A DNA stretch of 64,000 bases. It comes from an uncultured Bryobacteraceae bacterium. GTDB lineage: Bacteria; Acidobacteriota; Terriglobia; Bryobacterales; Bryobacteraceae. The position numbers and the translations under genes were made by a program. Each line of letters opens with the position of its first letter. Positions within the stretch are counted from its first letter, which is position 1. The DNA lies in contig CALKXJ010000021.1 in the NCBI GenBank assembly GCA_938003835.1, positions 1-64,000 of the forward strand, given 5' to 3'. The notes beneath the pieces are model-generated. The model was given only the letters and a program-made list of their open reading frames with translations, made no database searches and was not told the origin of the DNA. This document shows, piece after piece, positions 26,195 to 33,798 of this stretch.

Positions 26195-26232
26195 CCAGCA
26201 ACCTTCGTATGCAAAAGAACGGACAACATCGG

Positions 26233-26238
26233 AGTATA
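26233..26238 (-). promoter_or_regulatory. -10 box of the acr3 operon
   Basis: TATACT on the minus strand matches the consensus in five of six positions and would start transcription about 32 bases before acr3. The -35 region is poor, which would suit an activated or derepressed promoter. No recognisable ArsR dyad overlaps it. Confidence 0.45.
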
Positions 26239-26437
26239 GCAAACGAACGGGCATGGACGACCCTTGCGGCGCTCCAACACGAAAGCTGCGGAAAGGGCGT
26301 TCTCCTACCGCTGCACGGCGCCGGCAGGCAGCGGCCCCGGGCTGGTTCGGGCTGGGCGAGCTCCGGTATCCACCCGAGAGAAGCGCTAAGGAAATTTCCC
26401 TATGGCGTTGCCTCCTTTCCCTTAGATAAGCTATAGG

Positions 26438-26457
26438 GGGTTCGCCCGAGCGGACCC
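26438..26457 (+). promoter_or_regulatory. Strong leader hairpin before the small secreted peptide gene
   Basis: GGGTTCGC and GCGGACCC pair over eight bases (one G-T pair) around a CCGA tetraloop. It begins immediately after the putative CTATAG -10 box and lies 52 bases before the ATG at 26509, so it would form at or near the 5' end of the transcript, where it could stabilise the message or bind a regulator. Confidence 0.45.
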
Positions 26458-26508
26458 GATTTCGCTTGAGGACGAAGCACCTCGAGCTCGCGCAAGGAAC
26501 AGACAGAC

Positions 26509-26667
26509 ATGCGGAAAATGCTCGCTATCTCGACGCTATTTGCTACCATTTTGCTGTTGGTGGCTTTGCCTGCGAACGCCATGAAGCCGGTGGATCAAGC
26601 CGGTGGGCCGGCTCTGGGTCCCTGGCCCAGCCCGAACCCGTGGGATCGGCCAGTTACCCGAGTTTGA
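26509..26667 (+). CDS. Small secreted peptide, 52 residues
   Basis: The frame starts with ATG 26509, preceded by AAGGA ten bases upstream. It encodes a textbook signal peptide (MRKMLAISTLF, then ATILLLVALPANA) with a likely cut after ANA. The mature part is only about 28 residues and is rich in Pro, Gly and Trp (GPWPSPNPWDRP). No cysteine is present. No family is recognised. The well-formed signal peptide, ribosome site and structured leader argue that it is real. It lies 56 bases before a membrane-protein gene on the same strand. Possible roles include a secreted signal, pheromone-like peptide or envelope factor; none is demonstrated. Confidence 0.55.
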   Translation: MRKMLAISTLFATILLLVALPANAMKPVDQAGGPALGPWPSPNPWDRPVTRV

Positions 26668-26723
26668 GTCGGTCAGCAGGGGGCGCCGGCACGCAGGCGA
26701 ACGAGCCGTAGGGCCGGTGTCTC

Positions 26724-27383
26724 GTGCAGCGCTATTTATTTCTCACCCTCGGAACCTGCGGGATGCTGTTGCAGGTTCTCGTCATCTACGCGATGACGCG
26801 GACCTCGCTCCGAAGGTTCGGAGGGATCTTTTTTTATCTGCTTGTCGTTTTCCTCACCTCGATCGCCGACATGGCGGTCTTTCTGGAGCTCGCAAGCTGG
26901 CCCGAGTGGTATCTCCGGTACTACGACGTCAACAACGTGATGCGCCACCTGGCGGTCTTCATCGCGGTGGTCTCGCTGCTGTACGGGGCCGCCGCGGACC
27001 ACCCTCGCCGTGCCGCCTATCGCTTGCGGCTGCTGGGAGGTACGGCACTGCTGGTGGCTTTGAGCCTCCTGGTCTCGCCCGACCCCCGGCTGGGCATTTA
27101 CATGACCAAAGTGGCCCGCAACCTGAGCTTCGCCGCGGTGCTATTGAACCTCGTCTTGTGGTTTTCGCTCATCGGCATTCGCGAGCGCGACCGGCGGCTG
27201 TTCCTGGTGAGCGGCGGCCTGGGGATCAACATGGCCGGAGAGGCCATCGGCCAGTCGATGTTCTACCTGTCGCGGCATCTAGTCTTCCCGGCAAACCTGC
27301 TCAACGTGCTTTCCCACCTGGTCTGTCTGTACATCTGGTGGCGCGCGTTCCGGCTGCCGGCGCCGGCTCCGGCGCGCTCGTGA
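26724..27383 (+). CDS. Polytopic membrane protein of unknown function
   Basis: 219 residues from GTG 26724. About six or seven hydrophobic segments are visible (for example LGTCGMLLQVLVIYAM, GGIFFYLLVVFLTSIADMAVF, HLAVFIAVVSLLYGAA, LLVALSLLVS, LLNLVLWFSLIGI and LLNVLSHLVCLYIWW). No catalytic motif or named domain is recognised. The layout resembles small seven-segment sensor membrane parts found in acidobacteria, but no signalling domain is attached. The preceding small secreted peptide on the same strand could be functionally linked; that is speculation from position. Confidence 0.65.
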   Translation: MQRYLFLTLGTCGMLLQVLVIYAMTRTSLRRFGGIFFYLLVVFLTSIADMAVFLELASWPEWYLRYYDVNNVMRHLAVFIAVVSLLYGAAADHPRRAAYRLRLLGGTALLVALSLLVSPDPRLGIYMTKVARNLSFAAVLLNLVLWFSLIGIRERDRRLFLVSGGLGINMAGEAIGQSMFYLSRHLVFPANLLNVLSHLVCLYIWWRAFRLPAPAPARS

Positions 27384-27408
27384 GCTGGCAGTCGCGGCTG
27401 ACCGATCT

Positions 27409-27438
27409 TTGACGTCCCTGCCTCAGGCTCAGTAGAAT
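27409..27438 (+). promoter_or_regulatory. sigma70-type promoter for the Gfo/Idh/MocA gene at 27490
   Basis: TTGACG (27409-27414) and TAGAAT (27433-27438) are separated by 18 bases. Each box differs from consensus at one position. The expected start near 27445 leaves a 45-base leader before the ATG at 27490. This is the best protein-coding promoter in the window. Confidence 0.65.
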
Positions 27439-27489
27439 GAAGGCGCATCGTCGCCCCTCGCCAGGGCGAAACGGACGGAAACGACCTTT

Positions 27490-28797
27490 ATGAGCAGCAG
27501 CAATCTTTCCATCAACCGCAGGACATTCTTCGGAGCAGCCGCCCTGAGTCTTGGCGCGCGCCGCGTTTTGGGAGCCAACGACCGGATCAACCTCGGCATC
27601 ATCGGCGTGGGAGGCCGCGGCGCTCACGTCGGGCGGTATTTCGCCCGCATTGGCGAACAGACCGGCGGCGTGCGTGTGGCCGCCGTGTGCGACGTCTGGC
27701 AGCGGCGCGTCCGGGAAAACAAGGAATTTTTCAAATGCGACGGCTATCTCGACTACCGGGAGCTGCTGGCGCGCAACGACATCGACGCCGTCGTCATCGC
27801 CACGCCGGATCACTGGCACGCCCGGCAGGCGATCGAGGCGATGCGCTCGGGCAAGGACGTCTATCTCGAAAAACCGATGTGCCACACGATCGCCGAGGCC
27901 AAGGCGCTGGTCGACACCGTCCGAGAGACGGGCCGGGTGCTCCAGGTCGGCTCGCAGACCACCTCCGGACAGCAGTGGCAGAAAGCCAAACAGGTGATCG
28001 CCGACGGCATGATTGGCAAGATGATCATGAGCCAGGGCTCTTATCACCGCAACTCGCGCGAAGGCGAGTGGAACTGGCCGATCGACCCTAATGCGGGACC
28101 GGACCGCAAAGGGGATGATTACATCGACTGGAAGATGTGGCTGGGTCCGGCGCCGCCGCGCCCCTACGACCCGGACCGCTATTTCCGGTTCCGGAAATAC
28201 TGGGACTATTCCGGCGGCATCGCCACGGACCTGTTCTATCACGTGGTCGCGCCGCTCAACATCTGCTGGGACGAGCCGCAATTTCCCTTCAAGGTGATGG
28301 CCGGCGGGCAGATCGCCGTCTTCCAAGACCGGGAGGTACCCGACACCTTCCATCTGATCGCCGAGTACCGCAAAGGCCATTCCGTGGTCTTGAGCTCCTC
28401 AATGGCGAACTCGCAGCACATCCCGGGGCTGATCCGGGGCCATTTGGGCACGGTGATCATGGTCGAGCACGGGCGCTTCGAGGGCTACGCGCCCTACATC
28501 ACCGTACGGCCCGAGGCGGCGGGGCCCGACGGAAAGGCGATCGTCGGCGAGGAGTACGCGGCGCGCTGGGGGACCGCCCCGATCCGCATCCCCATCGAGC
28601 GCGAGGATACGCTTGCCAAGCACATCAACAATTTCCTGGAGTGCATGCGCACGCGCGCCAAGCCGACGCTTGATGTCGAGACTGGCGCCAAGGCCCAGGT
28701 GGTGATCTCGATGGCGGTGCAGTCCTACCGCGAAGGTCGGATCCTTTATTTCGACGAGGCGCGCTGGCGGGTGCTTCCGCGGCCGCCGCGGGCGTAA
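27490..28797 (+). CDS. Gfo/Idh/MocA-family oxidoreductase, Tat-exported
   Basis: 435 residues. The twin-arginine signal [17 protein letters not shown] opens the protein. The nucleotide-binding Rossmann motif is [13 protein letters not shown], followed by [10 protein letters not shown] and the catalytic-region lysine in YLEKPMCHT. The C-terminal GFO_IDH_MocA-type fold follows. Proteins of this Tat-bearing type are abundant in Solibacter and Planctomycetes and are thought to act on sugars or glycosides with a bound NAD(H). A near-consensus promoter precedes it, so it may be a single-gene unit. Substrate unknown. Confidence 0.88.
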   Translation: MSSSNLSINRRTFFGAAALSLGARRVLGANDRINLGIIGVGGRGAHVGRYFARIGEQTGGVRVAAVCDVWQRRVRENKEFFKCDGYLDYRELLARNDIDAVVIATPDHWHARQAIEAMRSGKDVYLEKPMCHTIAEAKALVDTVRETGRVLQVGSQTTSGQQWQKAKQVIADGMIGKMIMSQGSYHRNSREGEWNWPIDPNAGPDRKGDDYIDWKMWLGPAPPRPYDPDRYFRFRKYWDYSGGIATDLFYHVVAPLNICWDEPQFPFKVMAGGQIAVFQDREVPDTFHLIAEYRKGHSVVLSSSMANSQHIPGLIRGHLGTVIMVEHGRFEGYAPYITVRPEAAGPDGKAIVGEEYAARWGTAPIRIPIEREDTLAKHINNFLECMRTRAKPTLDVETGAKAQVVISMAVQSYREGRILYFDEARWRVLPRPPRA

Positions 28798-28915
28798 GCG
28801 CTTGGCCGCGGGCTTCAGGGCGGGCCCGTGCGATCGCCAGAAGGATTCGGGCCGCTCCTGGCAGGGCGACTGCAAAAGGCGGCCTTCAACAGAAATTGCC
28901 TTCAGGAGCTGAACC

Positions 28916-29875
28916 TTGCAAGTCCACTTTCTTGCGCTGATCGTTTTGCTGCTCGCGGAGGCTCAGGTGAGCTTTGCCTCCGGCGGCTCCCCGGCGAAGC
29001 CGCCGGTCGGCAGGGCCGACACCGCGCCCCCTCGGTTTGACGACCCCACCTTCATCGACGGAGCTGTGCGCCGCCGCGCCAACTATAGGATCGCCGACTT
29101 CAACGGCGACACGCGAATTCTTTGGTTGCTGGCGGATGCGATCACCGCTCCCTATGAGACGGACCGTGACAGGATCCTGACGCTGCAAAAATGGGTTTGC
29201 GCCGCCGTGCCCCATGTAAACGGCATGGACAGCCGCGGCCGAAACGACTTTTACAAGATCCATGCCCTCGACATCCTGCGGCGCGGCCACGCCCACTGCG
29301 AAGGCACCGCGGAGACCTTTGCAGCCATGGCGTGGCTGGCGGGCTACCCGTCCCGAGTGCTGTCGATTCAGGTCGAAGCGCCCGACCAGGCCGGCGTTTA
29401 TGGCCATCACGTCAACGAAGTCTTCTTCGAAGGCAAATGGGTTTTCCTCGACGCCGATCTCTACCGGTTCTTCGAACTGCCTGGCGGCGTACCGGCGAGC
29501 GCCCTCGACCTGCACGAACACCCGGAGATCGTGATTGCGGCTGAGGCCAGGCGCCCCAACTTCGACGGTTTGCTGAGCTTTCTCAACGAGCCGGCCTGGC
29601 GGCAGATCTATACGAAAAAGAATCTCTTTCACACCATCTACGTGCAGGAAGGCATTTACAGCATCGACGGCGAGTACGGACGCTGGATCAAACTGACGCC
29701 CGAAACGAAGGAGTATCTGTATTCGGGCCCAAAGCATCCCGATGTCGTGCGGCTGCTCAAAGGGCGGCTTCCCTACTCCTATCTGCGAGATAGCACCCGC
29801 ATCGAGGACTTTTTTGATTTCCACTGGGAAGCTCCCTGGGGGCGTTACTCCCACCAAAGCGCAACAAGCAAGTGA
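28916..29875 (+). CDS. Secreted transglutaminase-like protein
   Basis: 319 residues starting with TTG 28916, which has CAGGAG at good distance and is followed by a signal peptide (HFLALIVLLLAEAQVSFAS). The transglutaminase/protease-like triad is visible: Cys in GHAHCEGTAET, His in YGHHVNEVFF and Asp in VFLDADLY. The fold may act as a thiol hydrolase, peptidase or amidase on peptides or glycans rather than as a cross-linker. Its stop overlaps the next gene's GTG (GTGA), so the two proteins are translationally coupled and probably work on the same substrate. Confidence 0.75.
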   Translation: MQVHFLALIVLLLAEAQVSFASGGSPAKPPVGRADTAPPRFDDPTFIDGAVRRRANYRIADFNGDTRILWLLADAITAPYETDRDRILTLQKWVCAAVPHVNGMDSRGRNDFYKIHALDILRRGHAHCEGTAETFAAMAWLAGYPSRVLSIQVEAPDQAGVYGHHVNEVFFEGKWVFLDADLYRFFELPGGVPASALDLHEHPEIVIAAEARRPNFDGLLSFLNEPAWRQIYTKKNLFHTIYVQEGIYSIDGEYGRWIKLTPETKEYLYSGPKHPDVVRLLKGRLPYSYLRDSTRIEDFFDFHWEAPWGRYSHQSATSK

Positions 29876-31212
29876 AGGGGTTCATGGGACCGATGGGAGC
29901 GTGGAGAACCGTTCCGCTCTGGCTGTCAGTCGCCCTCGCCGGTCTCGGCGAGGCCAGAGAGCTGCCCGAGTTCATGATTTTCACCTACGGCGTGGAACTG
30001 ACGGAGGCCAACGTCAAGGCCCTCGCCGAGATGGGCTTCAATACCGTCTACGGACCGGCCGACAAGCGCGAGCTTTGCCGGAAGTACGGACTGAAGCTAA
30101 TGATCCCGCATCCCGGCCCGGAACTGGCTCGCACGCTACGCGGCGATCCCGACGTCTGGGGTTATGACGTCATGGACGAGCCGATTTCCCTGGCGCAGCT
30201 CCACGAAGCAGCGCAACTGGTGCGTGCCTACCGCGAAGCGGATCCCACCCACCTGACCTTCGTCAACCTGAATCAGAAAGCCGGACACTGGATCGATCTC
30301 TTCCTCGATACGGTACAGCCGGACTTTCTCAGCTACGACGAATACCCCTGGTGGTATGGGGGCATCTATGAGTGGTTCACGGGACAACCACCGCTATTCG
30401 TCAAGCTGGAGCAGCACCGCGACGCCGCACTCGCCGCCGGCCTCCCGCTTACCGTCTGGCGGGAGGTCAACACCCAGCGGAACATCCCAGGCTCGCCGGA
30501 CCGCAATTGGGTCACGCCCCCCGATAACGCCCCGAAAATCCGCCAGAACATCTATGCCACTCTCGCCTATGGAGCGAAAGGCATTCTCTGGTTTACCGGC
30601 CAGCTTCTTTTCGATAAGGAAACCGGCGAGATCAACGAGACCGGCCGGCAGGTGGCCGCCATCAACCGCGAGCTCAAGTTGTTAGGGCCGGTGCTCTTCC
30701 GGCTCCGCTCGACCGGGGTGTTTCACACCGAGCCCGTCCCCGACGGCTCCCGGAAAGTTTCTCCGGATCATTGGGTGCAGCCGGTCGGAGAAGATCTCGT
30801 GATCGGGACATTCCGCGATCCCGAGAGGCGCGATTATGTCATGGTGGCCAACAAAAGCTGGCAATCTGCCCGAAAGGCTCGCCTCCAGTTCCGGCTTTTT
30901 CTTCAGGAGATCGCCGCAGTGGAGCTTTTCGACAGGCGTACAGGTGAGTGGAAATCGCTGCCTCTGGCCCCTGTTCCCGACACGCGGGACCACAACTATA
31001 TTTATAACTTGGAAAATATCCCGGAGCGAATCAAGAACTATATTACCTACAATCACAAGGCGCTAACTCCAAAGGAGCTGGCCTTTTTTGAGCTGTATCA
31101 TACTTATCCGCCTCCGTATCAGGAGGTCTCGCTCGCTCTGGCGCCGGGCGATGGCGAGCTGCTCCGGGTCACTTTGAGGCCGGGGCAGGATATTCCCGAT
31201 CCGAGGAAGTAG
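29872..31212 (+). CDS. Secreted TIM-barrel glycoside hydrolase-like protein
   Basis: 446 residues from GTG 29872, which overlaps the previous stop; ATG 29884 or 29893 are alternatives that keep the signal peptide (VPLWLSVALAGLGEA). Repeating beta-alpha units carry acidic residues at strand ends: WGYDVMDEP, DFLSYDEYPWW and a later TVWREVN. The layout is like glycosyl hydrolase families of the GH-A/GH42-type barrel, with DEP a candidate acid and the second acidic residue a candidate nucleophile. A C-terminal beta domain follows (about 300-446). No family could be fixed by eye. Coupled to the upstream transglutaminase-like gene. Confidence 0.6.
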   Translation: MKGFMGPMGAWRTVPLWLSVALAGLGEARELPEFMIFTYGVELTEANVKALAEMGFNTVYGPADKRELCRKYGLKLMIPHPGPELARTLRGDPDVWGYDVMDEPISLAQLHEAAQLVRAYREADPTHLTFVNLNQKAGHWIDLFLDTVQPDFLSYDEYPWWYGGIYEWFTGQPPLFVKLEQHRDAALAAGLPLTVWREVNTQRNIPGSPDRNWVTPPDNAPKIRQNIYATLAYGAKGILWFTGQLLFDKETGEINETGRQVAAINRELKLLGPVLFRLRSTGVFHTEPVPDGSRKVSPDHWVQPVGEDLVIGTFRDPERRDYVMVANKSWQSARKARLQFRLFLQEIAAVELFDRRTGEWKSLPLAPVPDTRDHNYIYNLENIPERIKNYITYNHKALTPKELAFFELYHTYPPPYQEVSLALAPGDGELLRVTLRPGQDIPDPRK

Positions 31213-31229
31213 GCCGGCCGCCCCGCGGC

Positions 31230-32198
31230 TTATCGAGCCGGCATGCCGGTGTCGCGCGGCGCTGCGCCTTGGAGCGCCGCCTGGACCTCCGGCCAGTCCT
31301 CCGGCCCGCGGAATTTAGCGCCCTTAAGCGCCGGATCGATGCTGCGCAGCAGCCCCGTGAGGACGCTGCCCGGACCCACTTCGATGAATCGCGTCACCCC
31401 TTGGGCGGCCAGCAGCCGGACGGATTCCTCCCACAGGACGGGATTCGGGATCTGCTCGTAGAGACCGCGGCGGGCCTCGGCGCCCTCCCGGACGAGCCGC
31501 GCCTGCCAGTTGTTCACCAGGGGGATCTCGAGGTCGCGGAACTCGGTGGCCTCCAGCTCCGGCCACAGCCGCTCCTGGGCGGGCCGCATCAGCGAGCAGT
31601 GGAACGGCGCGCTCACGGGCAACAGGACCGCCTTGCGGGCGCCGGCGGCCTTGGCCAGCTCGATCGCCCGGTGGACCGCTCTGGCGTGTCCGGCGATGAC
31701 CACCTGTTCGGGCGAGTTCAGATTCGCGGCTGAGAGGACTTCGCCCTGCGCTGCCTCCGAGAGCACCTGATCCAGGCGCCCGGCGGGCAGCTTGAGGAGG
31801 GCGGCCATGGCGCCCACGCCGACCGGGACGGCCTCCTGCATGTAGCGGCCGCGGTTGCGCACCAGGCGGAGCGCGTCGGCGAAGGCGAGCGATCCGGCGG
31901 CCACCAGTGCCGAATACTCGCCGAGGCTATGGCCGGCGACAAAGTCCGGCCGCAGCCCCTTCTCGCGGAGCACGGCGAGAACGGCTACCGAGACGGTGAG
32001 GATGGCCGGCTGCGTGTTTTCCGTAAGCGCCAGGACCTCGGCCGGTCCCTCGAAGCACAGGCGCGAGATAGGGAAGCCCAGAACCTGGTCGGCCTCCTCG
32101 AAAACGGCTCGCGCGGCGGCGTAAGCCTCGGCCAACGCTTTGCCCATCCCCGGGGCCTGCGAGCCCTGGCCCGGAAAAAGGAACGCGGTCAATGCCAT
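31230..32198 (-). CDS. fabD: Malonyl-CoA:ACP transacylase FabD
   Basis: 322 residues. Loads malonate from CoA onto acyl carrier protein for fatty-acid synthesis. The start FLFPGQGSQAPGMG, the nucleophile Ser in GHSLGEYSAL and the catalytic His in PVSAPFHCSLM are intact. Length fits the family. It stands alone here: fabH, fabG, acpP and fabF, which often accompany it, are absent from the window. The C-terminus converges with the hydrolase-like gene, 17 bases away. Confidence 0.95.
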   Translation of the reverse strand: MALTAFLFPGQGSQAPGMGKALAEAYAAARAVFEEADQVLGFPISRLCFEGPAEVLALTENTQPAILTVSVAVLAVLREKGLRPDFVAGHSLGEYSALVAAGSLAFADALRLVRNRGRYMQEAVPVGVGAMAALLKLPAGRLDQVLSEAAQGEVLSAANLNSPEQVVIAGHARAVHRAIELAKAAGARKAVLLPVSAPFHCSLMRPAQERLWPELEATEFRDLEIPLVNNWQARLVREGAEARRGLYEQIPNPVLWEESVRLLAAQGVTRFIEVGPGSVLTGLLRSIDPALKGAKFRGPEDWPEVQAALQGAAPRDTGMPAR

Positions 32199-32357
32199 AG
32201 AGCCTTATTCTCACACGGCGCCGAGACCGGCCGGGGCAGGAGCTGGCAGAGAAATTTCTGAATTTCGCCACATCCAATACGGAGGTTCGTGCGTCTATTG
32301 CTATGAAGCTGGGACCTCGCATCAGCCGAGACAAAGATTATGGAAAGGAGGACGCCA

Positions 32358-32549
32358 ATGAAGCTGCTGAATGCAATGCCCGTCGTCGAAAGCACCGGCG
32401 CGGTTCACTGCCCGATCTGCACCCGGACCGTCGAGGCCCGGATCATCACCCGGAGTCGGCGGGCCGAGGTGAAACCCGGCCAGAAGTGCCCGCGCTGCGG
32501 CTCCTCGCTGGACGCCGCCGCGGTGCTAAGGTTCGACCGGGCGGCCTAA
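32358..32549 (+). CDS. Small zinc-ribbon protein
   Basis: 63 residues from ATG 32358, chosen because AAGGAGG lies seven bases before it; an earlier in-frame ATG at 32340 lacks one. Two cysteine pairs, CPIC (18-21) and CPRC (44-47), are spaced like a zinc ribbon, with a basic connector between. No family name is recognised; such ribbons often bind nucleic acid or form protein contacts. A second tiny cysteine-pair protein follows 57 bases later. Confidence 0.7.
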   Translation: MKLLNAMPVVESTGAVHCPICTRTVEARIITRSRRAEVKPGQKCPRCGSSLDAAAVLRFDRAA

Positions 32550-32606
32550 GCGATTTCGGCCGTCCTGGTTCGCCCGATTTGCGCTATAGTATGTTCGGAG
32601 GATCGA

Positions 32607-32843
32607 GTGGGCGCGCGGAATCGCAGAAAGCAGCCACCGCCAGACGAGACGGTCGTGTCGCGGCAGATCCTCGAGCAAGCCAGAAAAGCCGTCTCCACTG
32701 ACCGGGCCAAGCCGGCCCGCAGGTGCATGGTGTGCGGTTCCGAGTGCGCGCCGAACTCCATCGAGGATCTCTGCTGGGTTTGCCGCCGCCTGAAGATTTC
32801 GGCTTGGTCCGAAGTCGACCAGCAGATGTCGGCTCAGGAATAG
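32607..32843 (+). CDS. Small cysteine-rich, putative zinc-binding protein
   Basis: 78 residues from GTG 32607. A basic N-terminus (RNRRKQPPP) and a helical segment precede Cys40, Cys43, Cys47, Cys56 and Cys59; CMVC and CWVC form the likely metal site. No family is recognised. The last ten bases overlap the end of the convergent ornithine cyclodeaminase-like gene. Confidence 0.6.
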   Translation: MGARNRRKQPPPDETVVSRQILEQARKAVSTDRAKPARRCMVCGSECAPNSIEDLCWVCRRLKISAWSEVDQQMSAQE

Positions 32844-33787
32844 AGTCCCACCCTCTCTCCCCTGCCCTGCTCGAGTGCTCGCTCGTAGACCCAACCGGCT
32901 GCGTAGACGTCCTCTACGCCAAGGCCGTTCGACTTGAAGATCGACAAACCCTCTTGAGTCGCCTCTGAACGGCCTCTGACGGCGATCTCCTGAAGCTCGA
33001 CGAGCGGCAAGGTGTGCCAGCGGTCGACCGGAAGGGCGAGCAGCAGGTCGCCGGACTCGATGCGGGCCTGCTCGAGCGAGTCGACCACGATTCGCCGGGC
33101 ACTGAGGATCAGCTCCGCCGGAAGCTCCCGCCGCGCCGGGTGGTTCGAACCGATCGCGCAGACGAGGGCACCCTTGGCCACCCAGGCCGCCTCCAGCACG
33201 GGCTCGCGCGAGCTGGTGGCGGTGATCACAATCGGCGCACCTTCGACGGCCTGGCGCGCGCTCGCGACGGCCTCAACCGGGGCGCCGAAGGCGTCGCGGC
33301 AGGCTGCGGCGAACTCGGCGCGCTTCTCCGGCGAGCGGCTCCAGACCCGGATACGCCGCAGCCGCCTGACCGCGAGCACCGCCTCGAGTTGCGTCCAGGC
33401 CTGGAACCCGGCGCCGATCAGCCCGAGTTCGTCCGCTTCCGGGGAGCTAAGCAGCTCGACGGCTACGGCCGTGGCGGCGCCGGTGCGGATGCGGCCGAGG
33501 TGGTTGGCCTCGACGAGCGCCAGGGGCGCCGCCGTGGCGGCGTCATAGAGCAGAAACAGAAAGTGGGCGGGGTGTTCCGGGTGGGTGCTGTAGATCTTCG
33601 TGCCGAAGTAGCTGGGTCCGGCGCCCGCCATGGCGTGCAAGACGGCGCGCGTCGGCAGCACCAAGCGGCGCCGCGGCTGGTTCTGCGCTCGCCCCGCGGC
33701 TAGGTCCCGGAACGCATCGCGCATGAGCCGGACCGCCTCCGCCATGGGAAGCAGCGCGCGGACGTCGTCTTCCTTGAGCAGCAGCAC
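32834..33787 (-). CDS. Ornithine cyclodeaminase / mu-crystallin family protein
   Basis: 317 residues from GTG 33787, 11 bases after the aceE stop; the frame is open far upstream but that part is a shadow of aceE. Recognisable family text: the substrate region YFGTKIYSTHP, NHLGRIRTGAATAVA, the nucleotide-binding turn LGLIGAGFQAWTQLEA and the late segment AIGSNHPARRELP. Members reduce imines such as pyrroline-carboxylate or deaminate ornithine using NAD(P)H, so the reaction cannot be chosen. Tight spacing suggests co-transcription with aceE. Confidence 0.85.
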   Translation of the reverse strand: MLLLKEDDVRALLPMAEAVRLMRDAFRDLAAGRAQNQPRRRLVLPTRAVLHAMAGAGPSYFGTKIYSTHPEHPAHFLFLLYDAATAAPLALVEANHLGRIRTGAATAVAVELLSSPEADELGLIGAGFQAWTQLEAVLAVRRLRRIRVWSRSPEKRAEFAAACRDAFGAPVEAVASARQAVEGAPIVITATSSREPVLEAAWVAKGALVCAIGSNHPARRELPAELILSARRIVVDSLEQARIESGDLLLALPVDRWHTLPLVELQEIAVRGRSEATQEGLSIFKSNGLGVEDVYAAGWVYERALEQGRGERVGLYS

Positions 33788-33798
33788 CGCCGGCCCCG

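Larger units (their letters stand above)
26195..26508. other. 314-base intergenic region between acr3 and the small peptide gene
   Basis: This divergent spacer is less GC-rich than its surroundings. It holds a near-consensus -10 box for acr3 on the minus strand, a palindromic GGAAATTTCC at about 26390-26399, and on the plus strand a possible promoter TTGCCT-17 bases-CTATAG (26408-26436), a hairpin and a short leader before the gene at 26509. No coding frame here looks real. Confidence 0.6.
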
